Shown: in pieces, positions 16,979-26,145 of the stretch
Layout of the letters: each line of letters begins with the position of its first letter
Numbering within the stretch: position 1 is the stretch's first letter
Program-made: the position numbers and the translations under genes
Source: Microvirga sp. VF16
GTDB lineage: Bacteria > Pseudomonadota > Alphaproteobacteria > Rhizobiales > Beijerinckiaceae
Reading direction: 5' to 3'
NCBI RefSeq assembly: GCF_016864375.1
Contig: NZ_CP069357.1
Coordinates: forward strand, 666,916 to 730,915
DNA: 64,000 nt
The notes under the pieces: model-generated
What the model saw: the letters and a program-made list of their open reading frames with translations, nothing else
Told to the model about the DNA's origin: nothing
Database searches by the model: none

Positions 16979-19339
16979 ATGAAGCTCCACAACCCGCTCA
17001 AAACAGAATATTTGCCCGAACACATGACGGAAAGTCAGCGGAAACACTACCGCTGGCTGGGAACGACGGCGGCCATAGGTCTTCCTCTGGCCGTTGGAAC
17101 GACCCTCTGCACTCCGCTTTTCCGATGGCTCATTGATCAGCCGATGAACCAGCGAACCCTGGATGGCGTTGGGGCATTCTTCGGCCGCGTGGCCGGCGGC
17201 GACATATTCTCGATGAATTATGCCTTTGTCGTTTCACCCAACTACGGTGGCTTTGACGCGCTAAAGGCCTATTTCGGTGTGGCACTGGTCAGCACCGTCG
17301 TCTACATGGCGCCCGCCCTCCTCAATCCTTACCTCCGCCAGGTCATGAAGGGCGGCTTCGCCGACTGGTGCGACGACGAGACACTTGGGGAAATGGAGGC
17401 CCGTGAACAGGTAGGAATCAAGGGTGGGCATCTGATGGCCCTTGGGCGATGGCCAAAAGGAAAGCGCAAAGGTCAGATGGTCATGATGATCGAAACCCTT
17501 TCCGCTCTCTGCCTCGCGCCTCCCGGAACTGGTAAAACGGCGGCCTTCGTGGTCCCGACACTCCTCAAGGGCGACAACGTGTCGTTCATCGTCAATGACC
17601 CGAAGCCCGAACTCTATGAAATGACCGGGCATTATCGGTCACAGGTCAGCCACGTCTTCATGCTGAACTGGGCGAAGGTGGACGAGCCCAATTACATCTT
17701 CACGTTTGACCTGACCAAGGAGGGCCCATTTCGGAACCTCTTCCTGGAACTCTACGGCAAGGGCACTAAAGGACAAATTCCCGAAGAATTGGTCGCGGGA
17801 TACAAGGCCCGTGACGCTGCCGGTCGCGATGACGGCACGTTCGACGTCCCGGTCGCTCCGGCTCGGTTCAAGGCCGTCAAGGATTGGGTCAACCAGCGCG
17901 ATGGCGCAGACGTCTATACCGTCCGAGATCCGGTCTTCTATCCGCGCTTCAACTTCCTGTCGCCGAAACTCGTGCCGCCTCAGGGCCCTGACCGCGATAC
18001 CTACCTGGATACAGTCGCAAAAACCCTGATCCCAAATCCCGACGGCGGTAAAGGGAACGACTACTTCGTGACCAAGGGCCGTGCTGCGCTCACAGGCTTT
18101 ATGCACTACCTGATCTCCAAGGTAGGCGACAAAAAGAACTATGATGGGCTGCCCGCTAACTGGAACGGCTACGAGCCCTCGATCCCGATGCTATCTGACT
18201 GGCTTGCAGTATCGCAGTTCGAGAGCACCAAGAAGACCGGCGAAGAAGACCCAATGGCGGGTTACGGCGCTGACAAGATGGGCGACTGGATTCGCACCCT
18301 CTGTGATGACGTCGTTCCCGCTGAGCAGGGCGGCAAGTTCCCCTCCCCGCGCGCCTTTGTCGAACTAAGCTCTCTCGTCAATATGGCGGACAAGGAAAGA
18401 TCAGGCGTCTTCGGCACGATGGATCAGGCGCTCTTGCCGTTTAAGAATGCCGCCGTTGCCCAAAGAACATCTGCCTGCGATTTCACCCCGGACGACATGC
18501 GGGGAATGAAAGTTCCCGGATCCGACGAGATCAAGCCGGTAACTCTCTACATCTGTGTGAACCAGGCTGAGGCTGGCGCGTTCGAAACAGTCACAGCTCT
18601 CCTTTACGAGGTTTTCTCGCAAAGCCTCATCTCCTACGACCCCGGCTCGTTCAATCACAAGACAGGCCGGGAGCTCGGCCCATACCCTGTATGCTTTGCG
18701 CTCGATGAGTTCGCGAAGCTGCCCCGCATCGAATCCGTGATCACTGGCCCCGATCTTGGGCGTGCTAAGAAGGTCAGCTACCTCCTGGCAGCACAAGACT
18801 TTGGCCAGATCCGAAAGAAATACACGGCGGAGGACGAGTCGGTGATCATCACCACAACCGCCGTTAAGTACGTACTGGCCCAGAACAACACCGACACGAT
18901 CGACAAGTTCAAGAAAATGGTCGGCGAAACGACAATCCAGCGGGCACAGAAAACATATAACGAGGGTCTTTCGAAATCAGCAAACCCCATGGCCTGGAGT
19001 CGGTCGGAGCAGATCGAGAACATCAGCTTCCTGCGCACTGAGGATATTGCTTCTCTCAAGCCAGGTAAGAACATCGTATTGGTCCAAAACTTCCTGCATC
19101 GGCCGATGAAGCTCGATACGCCCTACTTCTTCAAGGATAAGGACATGGTCAAACATGTTCGCTCCCGCGGGAACGGACCAATCGCGACTCAAACCGTTCC
19201 TGAGTTCATTTTCAAGAGCCGCCTGAATACCGTTGACCCTGCAGAAGCAGCGAAGCGGCATGCTGGCCGGCGACGGAAGGAACGGGATGATCAGGAAACC
19301 CGGCACCTGACGCCGGAGATCGTGGCCTATGAGGGTTAA
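16979..19339 (+). CDS. virD4: VirD4/TraG-type coupling protein
   Basis: A 786-residue inner-membrane ATPase that hands the relaxase-DNA complex to the secretion channel. Seen: membrane helices in the first 115 residues (TTAAIGLPLAVGTTL and FGVALVSTVVYMAPALL), Walker A APPGTGKTAAFVVPTL near residue 180, the motif NDPKPELYEMTGHYR, and Walker B VCFALDEFAKLPRIESV near 573. The usual TraG/VirD4 length is 600-700; extra residues lie in the region 255-420. It closes the main T4SS cluster. Confidence 0.93.
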   Translation: MKLHNPLKTEYLPEHMTESQRKHYRWLGTTAAIGLPLAVGTTLCTPLFRWLIDQPMNQRTLDGVGAFFGRVAGGDIFSMNYAFVVSPNYGGFDALKAYFGVALVSTVVYMAPALLNPYLRQVMKGGFADWCDDETLGEMEAREQVGIKGGHLMALGRWPKGKRKGQMVMMIETLSALCLAPPGTGKTAAFVVPTLLKGDNVSFIVNDPKPELYEMTGHYRSQVSHVFMLNWAKVDEPNYIFTFDLTKEGPFRNLFLELYGKGTKGQIPEELVAGYKARDAAGRDDGTFDVPVAPARFKAVKDWVNQRDGADVYTVRDPVFYPRFNFLSPKLVPPQGPDRDTYLDTVAKTLIPNPDGGKGNDYFVTKGRAALTGFMHYLISKVGDKKNYDGLPANWNGYEPSIPMLSDWLAVSQFESTKKTGEEDPMAGYGADKMGDWIRTLCDDVVPAEQGGKFPSPRAFVELSSLVNMADKERSGVFGTMDQALLPFKNAAVAQRTSACDFTPDDMRGMKVPGSDEIKPVTLYICVNQAEAGAFETVTALLYEVFSQSLISYDPGSFNHKTGRELGPYPVCFALDEFAKLPRIESVITGPDLGRAKKVSYLLAAQDFGQIRKKYTAEDESVIITTTAVKYVLAQNNTDTIDKFKKMVGETTIQRAQKTYNEGLSKSANPMAWSRSEQIENISFLRTEDIASLKPGKNIVLVQNFLHRPMKLDTPYFFKDKDMVKHVRSRGNGPIATQTVPEFIFKSRLNTVDPAEAAKRHAGRRRKERDDQETRHLTPEIVAYEG

Positions 19340-19439
19340 TCTGGTCGCTAACCAAATTTAGACCCTGGCGCCGGTGCATCGAGCGGCTTAACTACTGGGT
19401 AGAAGTCAGTTTCAATTAGGTGGAAGCTGGGGGAACGAT

Positions 19440-20019
19440 ATGGACAACTACCCAGAGCATCTCGCGCCGGAGTTCGAAGAAGGTGGCGCTGTGAAAACAC
19501 CCTTCGATGAATGGTGGGCTCGGGTCCATAGCCACTTCCCGCACGTTCCAGAAGAAGTCGCCCGTTGCTGGCTCCACGAACACTGGAGCCATTCGCCGTT
19601 CAGCTACCTCCCGTCAGAGGCCTATCGCTTTCGACTGGTGAATTGGCCATCTGATCGCCTCGTCGACATCCGCTCAGGATGGTGTGATTGGCAAGAAGGT
19701 GGGGAAGCCTGCCGAGCCCACGGAAGGCATATCATCGAGAACAATCTCAAGTTTTATGCCTACAGAACGGCCCTATACATGCTTGAGCATGGCGATTTCC
19801 CTAGCCCAATCATAGTCCTGGATAATCGACGGGCATCTAAAGCAGGGCATATCCCCTGTTCCATCGTGGGAAGCCTTGCCCCCAACCTACCTCCTCATCG
19901 AAGGCCATCGCCGTTTCAACATGGGGCTACATCTTCAAGCAACGGGTCGTTTGAGTGAAACGGTCCGGGTTTGGCTCATGAATCACGTCAGTTCACAGAG
20001 TCCCTCCGATTTTGGATGA
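19440..20019 (+). pseudogene. Unrecognised gene with ParB-like tail, broken by a frameshift near 19827
   Basis: From ATG 19440 the frame is coherent to IIVLDN (about residue 129), with HVPEEVARCWLHEHWSH earlier. It then turns into low-complexity sequence that ends at 19958. Moving to the next frame at 19828 gives DGHLKQGISPVPSWEALPP, then YLLIEGHRRFNMGLHLQ and VRVWLMNH, ending at TGA 20017-20019. The GHRRF segment is like the box II of ParB/Srx-type proteins, but this is weak. The change fits a loss of two bases or gain of one near 19827. The intact product would be about 192 residues. Either a real lesion or a sequence error. Confidence 0.65.
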
Positions 20020-20129
20020 GCCAAGTCACAATAGTTGAACGGTTAGATCGATAGAACCCATCTCCTTCATCTCGAAGAATTTCAAAACCATACATTCGGC
20101 ATTCACGGGTGAATTCGAGTTACTCGACC

Positions 20130-20142
20130 AAACCCCAAAAAG
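20130..20142 (+). promoter_or_regulatory. CCCCAAAA element before the UvrD-like gene
   Basis: AAACCCCAAAAAG ends eight bases before the ATG at 20151, where a ribosome binding site is expected; no AGGAG is present. Confidence 0.55.
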
Positions 20143-20150
20143 TGAAAGCC

Positions 20151-22052
20151 ATGCCAGATTTAGCATCCACGATCTCTGCGCATCCGTCGATCGAGGCGTC
20201 TCTCACACACGGCTTGAACCGGCAGCAGCAAGCGGCGGTCGAAGCCTTCCATAAGCCCCTTCTGGTCCTATCAAGCTCTGGAACCGGCAAAACCCATGTT
20301 CTGGCGACCAAGTTCATCTTTGCGGTCCAGGTCCTCGGGTACAAGCCCGACGAGATCATGGCGGTCACTTTCACCAGAAAAGCCGCTCACGAACTGAAAG
20401 AGCGCATCGGAAAGAAAATCGTCGCGGACATCGACAATCTATATGTGGGGACATTCCATTCCCTGTCCTCCCGTATGCTGAGGATCCACCAGGCAATCCA
20501 TACTGGTGAAAAGCCGTTTACGATCGTCGAGCCGGAAGAGATCAAGATGACTCTTACGGGCATCCTCGCCAGTTTGGACGGTTTCGGAAACTCTTCCAGT
20601 AGCCGGGAGATCGACAAGCGGATCAATGCACTCCTCAAGACCATTGATGCCGCCAAGAACATAGGCGTGAACCTCGATCCCAGCAGCAAATCGACCTGGA
20701 TCACGAGCGCCCCAGGGCTGTCCAAAGAGGATAGCGATATCCTCGCCCAGTATGAAAAGACGATGCGGGAAAATCGCTGTCTCGATTACAACGATCTGAT
20801 CCTGGATTTCATTCGGCTCACGAACAGCAACCCCATTGTTGCGCGGTCCTGGCGAAAGAAGTTCAAGCTTGTCCTGGTGGACGAGTATCAGGACACCAAT
20901 CCCGTTCAAGAGTGCTGGCTACAGATCTTTTCTGACGCGGGGAACAATCTCGCCTGCTTCGGCGACGATGACCAGGCAGTCTATGGTTGGCGCCATGCGA
21001 CGGTCGACAACATCCTGACCTTCGAAAAGCGGTATCCCAATGCCGTCGTCATCAAGCTCGGAATCAATTACCGCTGCCCGGAGCAGATTGTCAGGAAGGC
21101 GGGAAAACTAATCTCCGCCAATCAGAAGAGACACTCGAAGACGGTCCGATCCGGCAACAAGGGTCAGGGCGATGTCGCGAGCATTTCCTGCAATGGGCAG
21201 CAGGGGATGCTCAACCAAGCTCTGGTCCTGATTCAATCGGTCGCAAAAGCCCAGCCCAAGGATATTACCGTCCTTGCCCGCACGAACAGCGATGCCGACG
21301 AGGTGGCCCAGTTTCTCAGCCGCCACGGGGTTAACATCTTTCGGTGCAATCCCGATGCGGATTCTTCCCCGCAGCTCCAGACATTTCTTGCTTGGCTTCG
21401 CCTGTTGGCGAACGAATCCGACAGCCCGGCAGCGATCAAGATCATGACCAGCCTCGCCGGCCTCGGTGCTGCTCAGGCAGTCTGGCGAGCCGCCAGGATG
21501 GAAGGCCTTCCGGTGATGCAGTGGTTGAGTAAGCGTGCGGATACCGGCAGCCTGAGGCAAGACGGTCTTCTCCGGCTGATGGACGTCTATCAGGGCCTCA
21601 GGAGTGCGACGATGATCTCGAGCACTACCGAGATGATCGAGCTCGCCCTGACCTATACGGATCTCGATAAGGACATTGAGGCCCTCAATCCAGCCCGTCG
21701 GGCTCGCTTCTTCCGCCAATACATGGCGATCTCAGAACACGCCCATCGGGTTGAGGACCTCGCCACAATCATCGCGACGGCCCAGACGGAGATCGCCGAC
21801 GTTGAAGGCCGGCCGGATAACGCGGTGGCGGTTTCAACGATGCACGCCATGAAAGGCTTGGAATCGCCAGTTGTGATCTCCCCTGGATGGAGCAAGGGGA
21901 AATTTCCAAGTGGCTTCGATAAGGGAGATGAGATCGACGAGGCGCGCCGCCTGGCGTTTGTGACCATCACCCGCGCTTCGGCCCGATGCTACCTGCTCTG
22001 GGATAGCCAACTAGGCCCCTCTCCGTTCCTAACCGAAATGGGTCTGGCCTGA
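20151..22052 (+). CDS. UvrD/Rep-family superfamily 1 helicase
   Basis: A 633-residue helicase from the chosen ATG (MPDLAST); an earlier in-frame start at 20109 would pass through the conserved leader element. Motifs in order: Q motif LNRQQQAAVEAF, Walker A SSGTGKTHVL near residue 46, Ia VTFTRKAAHELKERI, II VLVDEYQDTNPVQ near 243, III CFGDDDQAVYGWRH, IV INYRCPEQIV, V STMHAMKGLESPVVI and VI EARRLAFVTITRA. These enzymes unwind DNA 3' to 5' and strip proteins. At about 630 residues it is slightly short for UvrD. A second family member lies at 33758. Confidence 0.92.
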   Translation: MPDLASTISAHPSIEASLTHGLNRQQQAAVEAFHKPLLVLSSSGTGKTHVLATKFIFAVQVLGYKPDEIMAVTFTRKAAHELKERIGKKIVADIDNLYVGTFHSLSSRMLRIHQAIHTGEKPFTIVEPEEIKMTLTGILASLDGFGNSSSSREIDKRINALLKTIDAAKNIGVNLDPSSKSTWITSAPGLSKEDSDILAQYEKTMRENRCLDYNDLILDFIRLTNSNPIVARSWRKKFKLVLVDEYQDTNPVQECWLQIFSDAGNNLACFGDDDQAVYGWRHATVDNILTFEKRYPNAVVIKLGINYRCPEQIVRKAGKLISANQKRHSKTVRSGNKGQGDVASISCNGQQGMLNQALVLIQSVAKAQPKDITVLARTNSDADEVAQFLSRHGVNIFRCNPDADSSPQLQTFLAWLRLLANESDSPAAIKIMTSLAGLGAAQAVWRAARMEGLPVMQWLSKRADTGSLRQDGLLRLMDVYQGLRSATMISSTTEMIELALTYTDLDKDIEALNPARRARFFRQYMAISEHAHRVEDLATIIATAQTEIADVEGRPDNAVAVSTMHAMKGLESPVVISPGWSKGKFPSGFDKGDEIDEARRLAFVTITRASARCYLLWDSQLGPSPFLTEMGLA

Positions 22053-22083
22053 TACCCCTCCGAATTCTCAATTAGAAAGAAAA

Positions 22084-22692
22084 ATGCCCATCATGACCAA
22101 ATCTCGGCTCACTGGTTTTGCCAGTTTGGTCGGCTTTTTGCTGACCATTCCCCTGGCCAACTACTTCGTCTCGCGGATCGGCACGATTTGCCTGCCCGAC
22201 GGTCCCTGTCTCATCCCCGTGGCGCCTGGGATAATGTCCCCGAGCGGCGTGATCTGGGCCGGGATCGCCCTCATCCTCCGTGATCTCGTCCAGCGGCAGC
22301 TCGGGGTCGCATGGAGCACGGTCGGTGTCCTGATCGGGGCCGCGCTCAGCTACCTGATCAGCCCTGCCTTGGCCCTCGCAAGCGCGGTCGCCTTTTTGAT
22401 TTCGGAGCTCATCGATCTGGCTGTCTACACCCCGCTGCAACGCAAGGGGCTCGTCATCGCTGTCGTCGGGTCAAGCCTCGTCGGACTATTGGCGGACTCA
22501 GTATCGTTTCTCTGGCTAGCATTTGGCTCGCTTGATCATTTCTCCGGGCAGGCCTTGGGGAAAGCGTGGATGATCGTTCTTTCTCTACCGTTCCTCTATT
22601 GGCTGAGAAACCGGGATCGGCGACATTCGGCCACCAGCGATCGCCTTCCCGCAGGATCAGCGGCCGTAGGTTTCCGAACATCTCACTCTTAA
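22084..22692 (+). CDS. VUT-family membrane transporter (YhhQ-like, queuosine precursor type)
   Basis: A 202-residue protein with six hydrophobic segments. LANYFVSRIGTICL near the N-terminus, the APGIMSPSGVIWAGIALILRD segment (positions 46-66) and the ELIDLAVYTPLQ segment are hallmarks of the VUT/YhhQ family, which imports 7-deazaguanine precursors such as preQ0 and preQ1. The last 35 residues are polar. It lies 31 bases after the helicase gene. Why a plasmid carries it is unclear; a link to tRNA queuosine or to deazapurine DNA modification is possible, but no such synthesis genes are in the window. Confidence 0.75.
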   Translation: MPIMTKSRLTGFASLVGFLLTIPLANYFVSRIGTICLPDGPCLIPVAPGIMSPSGVIWAGIALILRDLVQRQLGVAWSTVGVLIGAALSYLISPALALASAVAFLISELIDLAVYTPLQRKGLVIAVVGSSLVGLLADSVSFLWLAFGSLDHFSGQALGKAWMIVLSLPFLYWLRNRDRRHSATSDRLPAGSAAVGFRTSHS

Positions 22693-22724
22693 AAGCGCGG
22701 CTGATCGGCCGTAGAACGAATTCC

Positions 22725-22961
22725 ATGCGCCGCCGTGTAACTTTCACGACTAGCCTAATCGCGCTCTTTACCCTTGTAGGAGCTTCCACTGCCGACGCAG
22801 CCCCCAAGAAAGTGGCGAGCGTCGAACCGCCTAGAAGGCCCGACATGGTTAACGCCGTACAAGCGGTCCAACCAGAGCGATCGGAGTGCAAAAAGGTTCG
22901 GCGTCGCTTCTTCCTTCCCGATCAGGGCTGGATCATTCGCCAGGTTTCGAGCTGCTCCTAA
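22725..22961 (+). CDS. Small exported protein, 78 aa
   Basis: The ATG at 22725 opens a clear signal peptide (MRRRVTFTTSLIALFTLVGA, likely cleaved after TADA-A). The mature part of about 50 residues is basic, with two Cys (SECKKVRRRFFLPDQGW, ending QVSSCS) that may form a disulfide. The family is not recognised. An earlier in-frame ATG at 22566 lies inside the VUT gene and would hide the signal peptide. Confidence 0.55.
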   Translation: MRRRVTFTTSLIALFTLVGASTADAAPKKVASVEPPRRPDMVNAVQAVQPERSECKKVRRRFFLPDQGWIIRQVSSCS

Positions 22962-22981
22962 TTGGAGTCCAATGGAAGAAA

Positions 22982-23653
22982 CTAGCTATCACGGATGTCG
23001 ATGCGCCCGGCAGCGCACGGCGTACATGTGACCCGATCTCCCCCGTCACCGTCGTCCATATCGACATCGATCGTTAGGGGCTCGGAGCCAATAACGTCGT
23101 CCATGTTCGAGAACGTTCTGCCCAAGCGGATTTCCAACTTTCCGACCCTAAAAGCTTCCCTTGTGTCGTCAGGTTGGGTGATCTCTGTATAGATGATTGA
23201 CGATCCGCCCGTTCCTTGCACCAGTTCCATCTTACCGATTTCCATGCGGTAGAACTTCTTGAGGCGATAGTGCTCCCGCATTCTCTCGCCAAGCTGCCGC
23301 ACGGTCATCGGGTCAACAGGCTGCTCCAATCCACGGAGCCACGCTGCTTTGTCGGTGACAATCTCCCCCGTCATCTTATCGACTATCCGTTCGCACTCTC
23401 CGGCAAAGAACGTCTTGAACCCGCCCCAGTCTTCAACCGTCGCCCAGCCTCTGAACGCTAACCCGTCCAGGTTCGGGTCATCTGAGATGGCATCATCCGA
23501 AAAGTAGACGCTGTGGATAGTTACCTCGAACGTCTGAAGTTCGCCCCTCATCGTGGGATGGGTCACGGTAGCTGGATAAGATAGACGATCCATGATCATC
23601 GTCTTCCCGGACCTATGCGGGCCTAACAAACTAGGTTCTGAGCTCGCGGTCAT
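22982..23653 (-). CDS. Unrecognised soluble protein, 223 aa
   Basis: Reads from 23653 down, with a strong ribosome binding site AGGAGG seven bases before the ATG. The protein is acidic and lacks membrane segments. The early text GPHRSGKTMIMDRL looks like a P-loop but has no other ATPase motif behind it, so I do not call an ATPase. The middle has VEDWGGFKTFFAGECERI and the end has DVDMDDGDGGDRV. It is transcribed against its neighbours together with the next gene in the same direction at 23877-25025. Confidence 0.6.
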   Translation of the reverse strand: MTASSEPSLLGPHRSGKTMIMDRLSYPATVTHPTMRGELQTFEVTIHSVYFSDDAISDDPNLDGLAFRGWATVEDWGGFKTFFAGECERIVDKMTGEIVTDKAAWLRGLEQPVDPMTVRQLGERMREHYRLKKFYRMEIGKMELVQGTGGSSIIYTEITQPDDTREAFRVGKLEIRLGRTFSNMDDVIGSEPLTIDVDMDDGDGGDRVTCTPCAAGRIDIRDS

Positions 23654-23825
23654 AAAGTTTCCTCCTATTAAGGAATTTATGGCTGCTCAAAGCTGGTTCG
23701 CACAACCGGCCACTGATAGCGATTATGGGGTATTACAGAATGCGGAGCTTGTCGAAGCTCCAGCCTAAAACGCCACCAAGAAAGAGATCCAGGCCGCGTT
23801 TGTATAAGACATTTGTGTCGATCAA

Positions 23826-23852
23826 TAAAAAAGGTCGGCCTAGGGCCGCCCT
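23826..23852 (-). terminator. intrinsic terminator for the minus-strand gene at 23877-25025
   Basis: On the minus strand GGGCGGCC pairs with GGCCGACC (one mismatch) around CTA and is followed by six T. It lies 25 bases past the stop codon. Confidence 0.75.
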
Positions 23853-23876
23853 CTCCTCAACCTTAATCCGAGACCG

Positions 23877-25025
23877 TCACATTCCCTGGCTATTCTGCTC
23901 CATCATCCGCCGTCGCATCTGGAGGCGAGAGAGCTGTGCTGGCTGCGCGGCCGGAGGTTCAGCTGCAGGCTTTCCCTCTGCGGCCGGCGCAGGCCGTCCC
24001 TGCGATTGGAGTGCCGCCTTATAGACGCCGCCCTCAGACCGGCCGATCGTCAGGCGATAGCCCGACGGCATGCCGAAGCGCTCGACATGGATCTTTTCCA
24101 GTGCGTTGAAGCCACGGCGAAGCGAGTCCATCGGGATCTTGTCCTGCTGATCCAGCGTGACCCCGCCTCCCAGGCGCTTCTGATCGTCGAATTCAAAGCG
24201 CATAAAAGCGCCCCGAAGGACGAACTTAGCCTCGGTGTTTTTACCAGACTGAAGATTTTCGACCGCCCAGGTGATACGGTCTTGGAACGCTTTATCATGA
24301 TCGATGGCCCGAGCGAGCTTCTCGACTTCCGGCAGATGGTTCTGGATCGCGTGGTCAAACCGCGCAAATTTCTCCTTATTATCCAGTTCCTGGAAGCGCT
24401 TCACCGTCCGGTCGAGAACCTCGGTAATCTCCTCACGGGACGCCTCACGGATCATGTTTAGCTGTTGATCACGACGCTCCGGATTTCGGTCACCCGCCAG
24501 CATGAGCCCGCCGCGGATATATGCGGCGACCAACTTCAATCCCTGCTGCGTGGCAGCTTCGGCCCGGGCAGAGTACGCGACCTGCTCGTCACTCACCTGC
24601 CCCTGCTGCCGGCGCGGTGGGGTCGAGGCGACTTTCGCCGACACAGGAGCAGCAGCCTCACGGACCTTTGCCATCTCCGGCTCTCGGCTGATGGCATCCG
24701 CTGCGCCGAAAAGGATCGCCTCGAGATTAAGCTGGCTCTCCCGGTCTTCCTTCCAAAGTGCATGCGACTTGGAATCCACTCCGTAACGCTGGACGGCAGG
24801 ATGGTTAACATCCGGGATCGCGCCTGTCGGGGCCGCGTAGCAGCCATACTCCTCGTTGTAGCTCGCCCGGATACCCGCCTGGCCGAGTTCCTTAATCATA
24901 ATGTCTGCCTGGGCGCGGGGCGCGAAGAACCCGGTCAACCCTTCGGACACCAGCCCGACAGCCACGAAATCAAGTCCTGACTTACCACTCACACCAGCTT
25001 CCACGCTCACCTGACTTGTCTGCAT
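23877..25025 (-). CDS. Unrecognised helical protein, 382 aa
   Basis: A soluble protein with a first domain (residues 1-110; GLVSEGLTGFFAPRAQADIM, then LGQAGIRASYNEEYG) and a long helical middle (VTKR-like segment EITEVLDRTVKRFQELDNK). A conserved-looking C-terminal part (KFVLRGAFMRFEF, PSGYRLTIGRSEGGVY) precedes a Pro/Ala-rich tail. I do not recognise the family. It is divergent from the exonuclease/annealing genes at 25191 and shares with them an intergenic region holding three spaced TCGG repeats, so joint control is plausible. Confidence 0.6.
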   Translation of the reverse strand: MQTSQVSVEAGVSGKSGLDFVAVGLVSEGLTGFFAPRAQADIMIKELGQAGIRASYNEEYGCYAAPTGAIPDVNHPAVQRYGVDSKSHALWKEDRESQLNLEAILFGAADAISREPEMAKVREAAAPVSAKVASTPPRRQQGQVSDEQVAYSARAEAATQQGLKLVAAYIRGGLMLAGDRNPERRDQQLNMIREASREEITEVLDRTVKRFQELDNKEKFARFDHAIQNHLPEVEKLARAIDHDKAFQDRITWAVENLQSGKNTEAKFVLRGAFMRFEFDDQKRLGGGVTLDQQDKIPMDSLRRGFNALEKIHVERFGMPSGYRLTIGRSEGGVYKAALQSQGRPAPAAEGKPAAEPPAAQPAQLSRLQMRRRMMEQNSQGM

Positions 25026-25077
25026 CGCGGGATCTCCGTCTCCGATAGCGAATTAACGACACAAGACCTGTATCATA

Positions 25078-25123
25078 AATTCGGCTACAGTGCACGTAAT
25101 TCGGTACGATTTGCAAAACTCGG
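25078..25123. promoter_or_regulatory. divergent control region with TCGG repeats about 20 bases apart
   Basis: AATTCGG at 25078 and 25098 and ACTCGG at 25118 are spaced by two helical turns, between the minus-strand gene starting at 25025 and the plus-strand gene at 25191. The phasing suggests cooperative binding of one regulator. Confidence 0.4.
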
Positions 25124-25190
25124 TCGCCCGAAAGGCAAAAGGCATGTCTGGTCAAACAAACCTATTGGTTTCCAATCCCCGGAAAAATCG

Positions 25191-26105
25191 ATGAGCCCAG
25201 ATCCAGACTATGTCATTCAGGCCCGATACGTCCCGACGCTCCTTGGTCTCAAGAAGACACCATCCCCATGGGAGCTCTGGCACGTACTCAAAGGCAACAT
25301 TCCCTCGGCGCAGGTGGAATCCAGCCGCGGCTTCTGGAGCCGCCGCCTCCACCGGGAGTTCGTGATCGGGCTGCAGGAACGCTACTCCTGCATTCTTTTC
25401 GATCGGAGCAAAGAGCAGATTCACCCGACAAGGCAGATTCTGTCCCGCCACCTGGTAGAGGTCCGGTCCCGTGGGCAACTCCCCCTCAGCCACGATACCA
25501 AGCACATCCACTTGATCCAGATCTCGTCCGAGAACTACGCGATCAACTGGAATGTAAACGGTGTCGTCCAGGCTCCTCCTTATATCGTCGCCGAAGTTCA
25601 CCCGATCATGGCGGCACTTGGCATCGAAAGCCTCGCCATTGCTCTGATTGTGGCCGGCGGCGAATTCGAAGCCTTCGTCGAGATCGATTTCGACCCTCCC
25701 CTCTGGGAAATGATCAAAACGGCAACGACCGATTTCATCTTCTCCCTCGATATGGACGAGGAGCCGGCCCCTGACTTCGCCATCGACGGGGACGCTATCG
25801 AGAAGCGGTACCGCCCGATGAATAGCGACCCTGCCGACTACTCGGAAGATCGCGCCTTCAACAAGCTTGTCACGGAGTACGAGGCCATCACCCAGGAGAT
25901 CCAGGGGCTCGAGCGGGATGTCCGGGAGAAGGACAAAGCCAAGCGCAAGCTGAAGGCTCAACTCATCACAGCCCTGGGGAACCGGTCAGCAGCACAGGGC
26001 AAGGGCTTCAGGCTCCTCCGAGATGAACACCACGTCGGGGAGCAAAAGCGGGCCGCATACTCCTATTCGACCCTCAAGATCGACCGCCAGACACAGGCGG
26101 TCTGA
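25191..26105 (+). CDS. YqaJ/lambda-exonuclease-like nuclease
   Basis: A 304-residue protein. The C-terminal coiled coil (YEAITQEIQGLERDVREKD, then KAKRKLKAQLITALGN) is the usual ending of YqaJ-type recombination nucleases, and the central part contains AIALIVAGGEFEAFVEIDFD in the place of the nuclease core's I-A-L/V-I-x-G region. The N-terminal REF and FWSRRLHREFVIGLQ stretch fits the substrate-entry helix. The next gene encodes a Rad52-like annealing protein, the standard partner of such exonucleases. The catalytic PD-(D/E)xK residues are not easy to align by eye, so the fold is likely but activity is unproven. Confidence 0.6.
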   Translation: MSPDPDYVIQARYVPTLLGLKKTPSPWELWHVLKGNIPSAQVESSRGFWSRRLHREFVIGLQERYSCILFDRSKEQIHPTRQILSRHLVEVRSRGQLPLSHDTKHIHLIQISSENYAINWNVNGVVQAPPYIVAEVHPIMAALGIESLAIALIVAGGEFEAFVEIDFDPPLWEMIKTATTDFIFSLDMDEEPAPDFAIDGDAIEKRYRPMNSDPADYSEDRAFNKLVTEYEAITQEIQGLERDVREKDKAKRKLKAQLITALGNRSAAQGKGFRLLRDEHHVGEQKRAAYSYSTLKIDRQTQAV

Positions 26106-26145
26106 TCGCAAGCTACTGATTTCAGATTAAATTTTAGAGGTTCAA

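Noticed and set aside
22982..23653. P-loop-like GPHRSGKT at the start of the minus-strand protein
   Set aside because: It has no Walker B or other ATPase motif and the protein is otherwise unlike P-loop enzymes.
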